From Selenomonadaceae bacterium UBA2897 (lineage in GTDB: Bacteria; Bacillota; Negativicutes; Selenomonadales; Selenomonadaceae), in contig DEDT01000059.1 of the NCBI GenBank assembly GCA_002350105.1, forward strand, positions 1 through 12,957: a stretch of DNA of 12,957 bases, given 5' to 3'. A program made the translations under genes and the position numbers. Position 1 is the first letter of the stretch; the number at the start of each line of letters is the position of its first letter. Positions 1 to 5,009 of the stretch are shown in pieces. Below the pieces are notes generated by a model. The model worked only from the letters and a program-made list of their open reading frames with translations, made no database searches and was not told the DNA's origin.

Positions 1-1158
1 TACGTGCAGCCGGATGCGAAGATGACGGGCAACTGGGCTGAGGTACCGACGGATATCAAGGACACGTTTGACCGGCTGGGCATCCCCGATGCGGAGCAGA
101 AGAGCCTCGCTGGCGTCGGCGCGCAGTACGACTCCGAGGTCGTCTATCACTCCCTGCAGCAGAACATGGCCGATCAGGGCGTTATCTATACCGACATGGA
201 GACGGCCGTGCGTGAGCATGAGGACATCGTGAAGGAATACTTCATGACGCTCGTGCCGCCGAAGGACCACAAGTTTGCGGCCCTGCACGGCGCGGTCTGG
301 TCGGGCGGCTCCTTCGTCTACGTGCCGGAGGGCGTGCATGTGGATATCCCGCTGCAGTCCTACTTCCGCCTCAACGCGGCGGGGGCGGGTCAGTTCGAGC
401 ACACGCTGATCATCGTGGAGCCGGGAGCGAGCCTGCATTTCATCGAGGGTTGCTCGGCACCGAAATACAATGTGACGAACCTGCATGCGGGTTGCGTCGA
501 GCTCTTCGTCAAGGAGGGCGCGCGCCTGCGCTACAGCACTATCGAGAACTGGTCGCGCAACATGATGAACCTCAACACGAAGCGCGCGCTGGTGGAGAAG
601 GATGGCATCATGGAGTGGGTCTCGGGTTCCTTCGGCTCCCACGTCTCCTGCCTCTATCCCTGCACGGTGCTGCACGGCGAGAACTCCCGCTGCGAGTTCA
701 CGGGCGTGACGTTCGCGGCGAAGGGGCAGGACCTCGACACGGGTGCGAGCGTCATCCACGCGGCGCCGCATACCTCCGCGAACATCAACACGCGCACGAT
801 ATCGAAGGATGGCGGCAAGGCGACCTACCGCTCCGCCGTCAAGGTCACGAAGAACGCGCCCTATGCGAAGTGCTCGGTCAACTGCGAGTCCCTGATGCTC
901 GATAATGCATCGCGCAGCGACACGCTGCCGACGATGGACGTCGAGGGCGACGAGGCCGATATCGGGCATGAGGCCAAGATCGGCCGTATCAGCGACGAGG
1001 CGATATTCTACCTCACGAGCCGCGGTATCGAGGAGAAGGAGGCGCGTGCGATGATCGTGCGTGGCTTCGTCGAGCCGATTGCGAAAGAGCTGCCGCTCGA
1101 GTATGCCGTCGAGATGAACAATCTTGTCAACATCGAGCTCGAAGGCACGATGGGTTAA
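1..1158 (+). CDS. sufB: SufB, Fe-S cluster scaffold subunit (5' truncated by window)
   Basis: SufB is a core subunit of the cytosolic SufBCD scaffold, on which Fe-S clusters are assembled before transfer to apoproteins. The frame is open from base 1. The first visible residues (YVQPDAKMTGNWAEVP) match the interior of the family, and about 80 N-terminal residues are missing relative to the usual ~470, so the GTG at 4 is not the real start. Visible family signatures are DTFDRLGIP, LAGVGAQYDSEVVYHSL, the beta-helix core (FVYVPEGVHVDIPLQSYFR) and the C-terminal LPLEYAVEMNNL. The Cys aligned with E. coli SufB Cys405 (in VNCESLML) is encoded at 883-885, and the His-Glu pair aligned with His433/Glu434 (in GHEAKIGR) at 967-972, so the cluster-assembly residues are intact. 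It is followed by an rRNA-like SD and sufD 13 nt downstream. sufC is expected just upstream. Confidence 0.96.
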   Translation, partial: YVQPDAKMTGNWAEVPTDIKDTFDRLGIPDAEQKSLAGVGAQYDSEVVYHSLQQNMADQGVIYTDMETAVREHEDIVKEYFMTLVPPKDHKFAALHGAVWSGGSFVYVPEGVHVDIPLQSYFRLNAAGAGQFEHTLIIVEPGASLHFIEGCSAPKYNVTNLHAGCVELFVKEGARLRYSTIENWSRNMMNLNTKRALVEKDGIMEWVSGSFGSHVSCLYPCTVLHGENSRCEFTGVTFAAKGQDLDTGASVIHAAPHTSANINTRTISKDGGKATYRSAVKVTKNAPYAKCSVNCESLMLDNASRSDTLPTMDVEGDEADIGHEAKIGRISDEAIFYLTSRGIEEKEARAMIVRGFVEPIAKELPLEYAVEMNNLVNIELEGTMG

Positions 1159-1171
1159 AGGAGGAGAGAAA

Positions 1172-2017
1172 ATGGCAACCGCGAATACAGCAAAGAATAT
1201 CTTCTCCGAGATTCCCATGCGCACGTGGCGCTGGCTGGGCGTCAATGAGGTGCTGGAGCCGGAGAACGTGACGGGCCAGCTGCAGCATACGGCGCTGCAG
1301 GTGGACGCCGGGAAAAAGGATGAAGTGGTCTACGTGAACCGCGAGGGCGGGGCGCAGGACCTGACCATAGATATTGCCGCCGGGGCGCAGCTGCATCTCA
1401 TCAATGTTCAGCTCGCGCCGGTGGACGCCGCCTACACGAGTCGCATCAAGGTGCATGTTGGCGAGGACGCGCAGTTCAGCTATACGGTCGTGGAGGGCGG
1501 CTCCCGCCACACGGCGAGCGAGCTGACCGTCGAGCTCGCGGGCGACGAGAGCCGTGCGGATGTCTGGGGGCTGTACTTCGGCGATGGTGAGCAGAAGATC
1601 GACCTCAACTACATCATCCGCCAGCAGGGCAAGCGCACGGACGCGAACATGCAGGTGCGCGGCGCACTGCTCGGCCACAGCGAGAAGACCTTCCGCGGCA
1701 CGCTCGATTTCCTCGAGGGGACCAAGGGCTCCGTCGGCCGCGAGAACGAGGAAGTCACGCTGCTCTCCGACGCTGTGCGCAACCGCAGCGTGCCGATCAT
1801 GCTCTCGCATGAGGATGACGTGGACGGCCACCATGCGGTTTCCATCGGCAAGATGGATGAGGCGAAGCTCTTCTATCTCATGAGCCGCGGTCTTGACCTC
1901 GCCGAGGCGCAGCGCCTCGTCGTCGAGGCTTCGTTCAATCCCGTGCTCGACCGCATCCACGATGAGGCACTGCGCACGGAGATCGACACCTATCTGAAAG
2001 GGAGGCTGGCAGACTGA
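1172..2017 (+). CDS. sufD: SufD, Fe-S cluster scaffold subunit
   Basis: SufD is the partner of SufB in the SufBC2D complex and helps recruit iron and shape the interface where the cluster forms. The ATG at 1172 was chosen because AAAGGAGGAGAG lies 5-8 nt upstream; an earlier in-frame start at 1124 would overlap sufB. This gives 281 residues, shorter than the ~420 of E. coli SufD, because the N-terminal helical domain is much reduced, as in many Firmicutes. The N-terminal PMRTWRWLGVNE motif, the beta-helix core and the C-terminal DDVDGHHAVSIGKMDEAKLFYLMSRGL are typical. The second His of GHHAV (codon 1832-1834) aligns with the functionally important His360 of E. coli SufD. The stop codon shares one base with the sufS start, indicating translational coupling. 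Confidence 0.93.
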   Translation: MATANTAKNIFSEIPMRTWRWLGVNEVLEPENVTGQLQHTALQVDAGKKDEVVYVNREGGAQDLTIDIAAGAQLHLINVQLAPVDAAYTSRIKVHVGEDAQFSYTVVEGGSRHTASELTVELAGDESRADVWGLYFGDGEQKIDLNYIIRQQGKRTDANMQVRGALLGHSEKTFRGTLDFLEGTKGSVGRENEEVTLLSDAVRNRSVPIMLSHEDDVDGHHAVSIGKMDEAKLFYLMSRGLDLAEAQRLVVEASFNPVLDRIHDEALRTEIDTYLKGRLAD

Positions 2018-3252
2018 TGGCAAACGCACAGGACTATATCAAGGACTTCCCGCTGCTGCATACGCAGATGAACGGCAAGCCCATCGCCTATCTCGATAAC
2101 GGCGCAACCACACAGAAGCCGGAGCAGGTCATCAAGTCGCTCTGCGGCTACTACGGCGGCTGCAACGCGAACCCGCACCGCGGTGCCTACGAGCTCTCGG
2201 TAAAGGCCACGGACATCTACGAGAACGCCCGCGCCCGCGTGGCGAAGTTCATTCACGCGCCGCGTCCCGAGACCATCATCTTCACGCGCAACGCGACGGA
2301 GTCGCTGAACCTCGTGGCCTATAGCTACGGCCTCACCAATGTGCAGCAGGGCGATGAGATCGTCATTACGGTCGCGGAGCACCACAGCAACCTCGTGCCC
2401 TGGCAGCACGTGGCGCAGGCTAAGGGTGCGACGCTGAAATATATCTACCTCACGGATGATGCGAATCTCTCCGATGAGGATATCGAGACGAAAATCACGG
2501 AAAAGACGAAAATCGTCGCCGTCACGCAGGTCTCGAATGTGCTCGGCCTCGTCAACGATGTGAAGAAGGTCGTCAAGAAAGCGCACAGCGTCGGTGCCAT
2601 TTGCGTCGTCGACGGTTCCCAGTCCGTGCCCCATATGAAGGTGGACGTGCAGGACATCGATGCGGACTTCTTCGCCTTTTCGGGTCACAAGATGCTCTCT
2701 CCCATGGGCATCGGCGTGCTCTACGGCAAGTATGAGCTGCTCGACGACATGCCGCCATTCCTCATGGGTGGCGACATGATCGAGTACGTGGAGGAGCAGC
2801 ACACGGACTTCGCCGAAGTGCCGGCGAAGTTTGAGGCGGGCACGCAGAACGTCGGCGGTGCAACGGGCCTTTCGGCCGCCATCGATTATCTGGAGGGCGT
2901 AGGCTTCGACACGGTCGAGGCCATCGAGAAGGACCTCGTCGACTACGCGCTGCCGCAGCTCCGGGAGCTTCCCTATATCGAGCTCTACGGCTGTGACAGC
3001 CGCCGCGATAACAAGACGGGCATTATCACATTCAACGTCAAGGACGTGCATCCGCACGACGTCGCGACGATCCTCGACAGCTACGGTGTGGCCGTGCGTG
3101 CAGGTCATCACTGCGCGCAGCCGCTCATGCAGTATCTGGGCCAGAATGCGACCTGCCGCGCGAGCTTCTATTTCTACAACACGCGCGAGGATGTCGACCG
3201 CTGGATCGCCGCGCTGAAACAGGTAAGGAAGGTGCTTGGCTATGGGGCTTGA
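2017..3252 (+). CDS. sufS: SufS, PLP-dependent cysteine desulfurase (group II)
   Basis: SufS removes sulfur from L-cysteine, giving alanine and an enzyme-bound persulfide that is passed to SufU. The protein is 411 residues, normal for the family. The PLP Schiff-base lysine is K225 in FFAFSGHKMLSPMGIGVLYG (codon 2689-2691), and the catalytic cysteine is C366 in RAGHHCAQPLM (codon 3112-3114). The short loop around this Cys, with RxGHHC, is the group II SufS signature rather than IscS/NifS. Other landmarks are YLDNGATTQKP, NPHRGAYELS and ITVAEHHSNLVPWQ. The ATG at 2017 overlaps the sufD stop, with AAAGGGAGG about 12 nt upstream. Its end overlaps sufU by 11 nt, so sufD, sufS and sufU should be translated as a coupled set. 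Confidence 0.97.
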   Translation: MANAQDYIKDFPLLHTQMNGKPIAYLDNGATTQKPEQVIKSLCGYYGGCNANPHRGAYELSVKATDIYENARARVAKFIHAPRPETIIFTRNATESLNLVAYSYGLTNVQQGDEIVITVAEHHSNLVPWQHVAQAKGATLKYIYLTDDANLSDEDIETKITEKTKIVAVTQVSNVLGLVNDVKKVVKKAHSVGAICVVDGSQSVPHMKVDVQDIDADFFAFSGHKMLSPMGIGVLYGKYELLDDMPPFLMGGDMIEYVEEQHTDFAEVPAKFEAGTQNVGGATGLSAAIDYLEGVGFDTVEAIEKDLVDYALPQLRELPYIELYGCDSRRDNKTGIITFNVKDVHPHDVATILDSYGVAVRAGHHCAQPLMQYLGQNATCRASFYFYNTREDVDRWIAALKQVRKVLGYGA

Positions 3253-3679
3253 ACAGATCTATACGGAGGTCGTGAGCGAGCACGCGCGCGAGCCGGAGAA
3301 CAAGCATGATCTCGATTGCGCGACCTGCTCCCTGAAGGGGCACAACCCGAGCTGCGGCGACGAGATCGTGCTGCACCTCGACGTGGAGAACGGCATCGTG
3401 AAGGACGCTTCCTTCACGGGTATCGGCTGTGCGATTTCGCAGGCCAGCACGGACATCATGATCGACCTCATCCGCGGCAAGCAGGTGGCCGAGGCACGCG
3501 ACCTTGCCAGGAAGTTCATCGGCATGATCAAGGGCGATATCACGGATGAGAGCGAGCTGGAGCCCCTCGACGAGGCCCTCGCGCTTAAGGATATCCGCCA
3601 CATGCCGGCTCGCGTCAAATGCGCGGTGCTGGCATGGCACACGCTCGACATGGCGCTCGACGACAAAGGAAAAAAATAG
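3242..3679 (+). CDS. sufU: SufU, zinc-dependent sulfurtransferase partner of SufS
   Basis: SufU has an IscU-like fold. In Firmicutes it binds zinc and accepts the persulfide from SufS for delivery to SufBCD. The ATG at 3242 has AAGGAAGG 9 nt upstream; the in-frame TTG at 3236 is less likely. The protein is 145 residues. All four residues matching the zinc/active-site ligands of B. subtilis SufU are present: C38 and D40 (NPSCGDE), C63 (GIGCAISQAS) and C127 (ARVKCAVLAW). The spacing between C63 and C127 includes the insertion that separates SufU from IscU. Two further cysteines (C26 and C29, DCATC) precede the first ligand. The N-terminus LEQIYTEVVSEHAREPEN is typical. It is the last gene of the operon in this window. 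Confidence 0.95.
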   Translation: MGLEQIYTEVVSEHAREPENKHDLDCATCSLKGHNPSCGDEIVLHLDVENGIVKDASFTGIGCAISQASTDIMIDLIRGKQVAEARDLARKFIGMIKGDITDESELEPLDEALALKDIRHMPARVKCAVLAWHTLDMALDDKGKK

Positions 3680-3681
3680 GG

Positions 3682-3694
3682 TTCCCTTAGGGAA
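3682..3694. promoter_or_regulatory. 13-bp palindrome between sufU and the + promoter
   Basis: TTCCCTTAGGGAA is two perfect 6-bp arms around one central T. It starts 3 bases after the sufU stop and ends 6 bases before the -35 box at 3701. No T-run follows, so it is a poor intrinsic terminator. The position suits an operator for the downstream promoter or an RNA 3'-end hairpin. The function is inferred only from symmetry and position. Confidence 0.4.
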
Positions 3695-3700
3695 AATGAC

Positions 3701-3729
3701 TTGTATTTCCTTTGCAAATCGCCTATAAT
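3701..3729 (+). promoter_or_regulatory. sigma-70/SigA-type promoter for the antisense RNA
   Basis: TTGTAT at 3701-3706 and a perfect TATAAT at 3724-3729 are separated by exactly 17 bp. Transcription would start near 3736, right after the 3' end of the minus-strand terminator, and would run antisense through the small ORF at 3803-3901. The -10 is a consensus match; the -35 matches TTGACA at three of six positions. Confidence 0.6.
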
Positions 3730-3750
3730 CAAAGTGTAAATGGAGGTACC

Positions 3751-3779
3751 AAAAGGGCTCTGCCGCTAACAGAGCCCTT
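3751..3779 (-). terminator. intrinsic terminator of the small minus-strand gene
   Basis: A perfect 10-bp stem (AAGGGCTCTG at 3753-3762 with CAGAGCCCTT at 3770-3779) encloses a 7-nt loop. On the minus strand it ends in TTTT (3754-3751). On the + strand it is followed by CGGG, so it terminates only minus-strand transcripts. It lies 24 nt beyond the TAA of the 32-residue ORF. Confidence 0.7.
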
Positions 3780-3802
3780 CGGGTCGAACACAGTCCGACG
3801 GT

Positions 3803-3901
3803 TTACCTCATGGCCTCGGCAAGTAGGGCTATGGCACTGGCCATAGCGAGGATGAACTTGCCAGAGACGAAGAGTTCAAGGGCTTTCGTCTTCAGGTACA
3901 T
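3803..3901 (-). CDS. 32-aa hydrophobic small protein, possible type I toxin
   Basis: I do not recognise this protein. The ORF runs from ATG (3901-3899) to TAA (3805-3803). The start is strongly supported by AGGAGGTGAT, an essentially full match to the anti-SD, 8 nt upstream of ATG counted from AGGAGG. The peptide begins MYLKTKALELF, continues as a hydrophobic, Ala-rich helix (FILAMASAIALLAEAM), and ends with Arg. It therefore has a Lys-containing N-terminus, one likely membrane or amphipathic helix from about residue 10 to 30, and no Cys. It has its own terminator, and an antisense RNA is predicted across it. Size, single helix and antisense control resemble type I toxins (the TxpA, BsrG or Fst style), but no sequence match is claimed. 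It could also be a small regulator of a membrane protein or a peptide signal. Confidence 0.65.
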   Translation of the reverse strand: MYLKTKALELFVSGKFILAMASAIALLAEAMR

Positions 3902-3905
3902 GGGT

Positions 3906-3915
3906 ATCACCTCCT
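3906..3915 (-). promoter_or_regulatory. perfect extended Shine-Dalgarno of the 32-aa ORF
   Basis: On the minus strand this reads AGGAGGTGAT, complementary to the 3' end of 16S rRNA over all ten bases. It is stronger than the sites of most large genes in this window and decides both the strand and the start of the small ORF. Confidence 0.75.
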
Positions 3916-3928
3916 GTATTCAGTTTTG

Positions 3929-3962
3929 CGGTGAGACGGGTTCAAGACGTCTCGCCGTTTTT
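3929..3962 (+). terminator. intrinsic terminator of the + strand antisense RNA
   Basis: CGGTGAGACG (3929-3938) pairs with CGTCTCGCCG (3948-3957) over 10 bp around a 9-nt loop, followed by TTTTT (3958-3962). One pair is U-G in the + strand RNA but would be an A-C mismatch in the minus RNA, so both stem quality and T-run indicate a + strand terminator. It separates the region from the regulator gene at 4044. Confidence 0.7.
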
Positions 3963-3991
3963 ATTATACACAAAGCAATCGTTTTAGTATA
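3963..3991 (-). promoter_or_regulatory. candidate promoter for the 32-aa ORF
   Basis: On the minus strand a perfect TATAAT (3968-3963) follows a weak -35 (TATACT, 3991-3986) at 17 bp. Start would be near 3956, giving a leader of about 55 nt before the small ORF. The -10 abuts the T-run of the + strand terminator, mirroring the arrangement at the other end of the module. Confidence 0.45.
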
Positions 3992-4021
3992 TACTGTAGG
4001 AGGTCAATATTTAGAATATTC
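3986..4021. promoter_or_regulatory. AT-rich palindromes upstream of the RpiR-type gene
   Basis: AGTATATACT (3986-3995) is a perfect 10-bp palindrome. AATATT-TAG-AATATT follows at about 4006-4020 and includes the palindrome GAATATTC (4014-4021). TATACT at 3990-3995 could be a -10 for the regulator gene, though no good -35 is visible. These are plausible autoregulatory sites or part of the promoter; no regulator consensus is known to me for them. Confidence 0.3.
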
Positions 4022-4043
4022 AGGGGAAAAGGGGAACGGAATC

Positions 4044-4829
4044 ATGCGTTTGGAGGAGATTATCAACAAGTATCGCCAGAATCTCAATGATACGGATATG
4101 GTGATTTGGAAGTACATTTTACAACATCGGGCGGCGGCGCGGCACATCTCGATCCACGAGCTCGCGCGCGCCTGCGCGGTGTCGAGCACGACGATCGTGC
4201 GCTTTGCGCAGAAGTTGGGCTTCGATGGCTTCGGCGAGCTCAAGGCTGTGCTGAAGATGGAGACGCCGGCACCCACGGACTACAGCAAGGATGTGCTCAA
4301 TGATCTCGGCACATTCTATGATACGACATGGCACAAGCTCATCACGCGCAACTATGATGAAGCGAGCCGCCTGATGCACGAGAGCAACCGCATCTTCGCC
4401 TTTGCCTCGGGCTTCGTGCAGGAGAACGTCGTGCAGGAGCTCAAGCGCCTCTTCTTTTACGATGGCGTGCTCATCTACAACGTACAGGGCCGCATGGAGA
4501 TGGAGAGCATCATGCGCACGCTGACGCCCGACGATCTCTTTATCTTCGTCTCGCTCTCAGGTGAGACCTCGAGTGCCGTGGAGTCGGCGCGTGAACTGCG
4601 CCTGCGGGATGTGCCCATCATCTCCATTACCCAGCTGCACGACAACACGCTGGCGAGCCTCTCGACGACGAATCTCTACGTATCACCGGCGCTGTTCCAG
4701 CTCTACAGTGCCGATGAGGAGCGCACGCCGTACAAATCCATGATGCCCTATTTCATGCTCATCGAGCTCTGGTACGTCAAGTACCGCCTGTACCTGCAGG
4801 AGCAAAAGGATAAGGCCGAGAACCGCTGA
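4044..4829 (+). CDS. RpiR/MurR-family regulator (HTH plus SIS), GlvR-like role
   Basis: This is a cytoplasmic transcription regulator that senses a sugar phosphate. It has 261 residues. The HTH_6 domain covers about residues 1-77, including the recognition region AVSSTTIVRFAQKLGFDGFGELK, described here by its ends A and K. The SIS sugar-phosphate binding domain covers about 105-245, with FIFVSLSGET and VPIISITQ. The ATG at 4044 begins the canonical MRLEEIINKYRQNLNDTD. The frame stays open upstream to 3810, but that part crosses the terminator at 3929-3962 and has no family similarity. The SD is modest (GGGGAACGG); a better AGGAGG at 3998-4003 has no start codon in range. It lies immediately upstream of an alpha-glucoside PTS cluster. 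In B. subtilis the RpiR protein GlvR activates the maltose PTS, so a similar local role is inferred. It could activate or repress. Confidence 0.88.
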   Translation: MRLEEIINKYRQNLNDTDMVIWKYILQHRAAARHISIHELARACAVSSTTIVRFAQKLGFDGFGELKAVLKMETPAPTDYSKDVLNDLGTFYDTTWHKLITRNYDEASRLMHESNRIFAFASGFVQENVVQELKRLFFYDGVLIYNVQGRMEMESIMRTLTPDDLFIFVSLSGETSSAVESARELRLRDVPIISITQLHDNTLASLSTTNLYVSPALFQLYSADEERTPYKSMMPYFMLIELWYVKYRLYLQEQKDKAENR

Positions 4830-4904
4830 AAATCGCATAACTACGCCGCATTGTACCAAGATACGGCGGATGTACTACAGTACGCAAAGGGGCAGAAATG
4901 CCTG

Positions 4905-4939
4905 AAAGCCGCGAAACTATTGAGTTCGCGGCTTTTTTT
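4905..4939 (+). terminator. strong intrinsic terminator after the RpiR-type gene
   Basis: An 11-bp stem AAAGCCGCGAA / TTCGCGGCTTT with a 9-nt loop ends in seven T (4933-4939). It would end the regulator transcript 75 nt after its stop codon, so the PTS gene needs its own promoter or an antitermination step. Confidence 0.88.
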
Positions 4940-4947
4940 GGTACAAT
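4920..4947 (+). promoter_or_regulatory. candidate promoter of the PTS operon
   Basis: TTGAGT (4920-4925) and TACAAT (4942-4947) at 16 bp spacing lie inside and just after the terminator of the regulator gene. The start would be near 4954, about 55 nt before the PTS ATG. The -10 lies in the repeat TTGGTACAAT. No clear CcpA cre-like site was seen by eye. Confidence 0.45.
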
Positions 4948-5009
4948 AAGAATCAAGAAAAGATGAGTGCAAAAGCAGATAGCACTTATAGAAATTGGAG
5001 GTAATTCCT

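Larger units (their letters stand above)
3736..3962 (+). ncRNA. putative antisense RNA covering the 32-aa ORF
   Basis: This RNA is predicted from a + strand promoter ending at 3729 and a + strand terminator ending at 3962, about 225 nt. It would be fully complementary to the small minus-strand mRNA, including its Shine-Dalgarno sequence: the + strand reads TCACCTCCT, the same as the 16S rRNA anti-SD. The only ORF noticed in its leader is a 9-codon stretch from ATG 3740, which lacks a ribosome binding site. By analogy with type I antitoxins it would block translation or promote decay of the small mRNA. Alternatively it is just the leader of the downstream regulator gene, reading through the terminator. 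Confidence 0.4.
4850..4947. promoter_or_regulatory. 10-bp inverted repeat pair flanking the terminator, operator candidate
   Basis: ATTGTACCAA (4850-4859) and its exact reverse complement TTGGTACAAT (4938-4947) lie 78 bp apart between the regulator and the PTS gene. The second copy contains the predicted -10 hexamer of the PTS promoter. Two more GTAC cores occur at 4872-4875 and 4880-4883. Pairing of the two copies could bracket the terminator hairpin in RNA, or they could be two binding sites for the RpiR-type protein on DNA. Confidence 0.35.

Noticed and set aside
1127..3111. Long minus-strand ORFs opposite sufD and sufS
   Set aside because: They are mirror frames of highly conserved suf genes with low-complexity composition.
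3810..4043. Upstream in-frame extension of the RpiR-type protein from ATG 3810
   Set aside because: The extra 78 residues lie across the antisense small ORF and the + strand terminator and do not resemble the family, whose normal start is MRLEEIINKYR at 4044.
3680..4043. Riboswitch or T-box upstream of the RpiR-type gene
   Set aside because: No T-box or known riboswitch core was seen. The hairpins are better explained as opposite-strand terminators around the small ORF.
4870..4905. 11-residue leader-peptide-like ORF ending at the terminator stem (MYYSTQRGRNA)
   Set aside because: There is no spaced ribosome binding site and no run of a regulatory codon. The position next to the hairpin may be chance.
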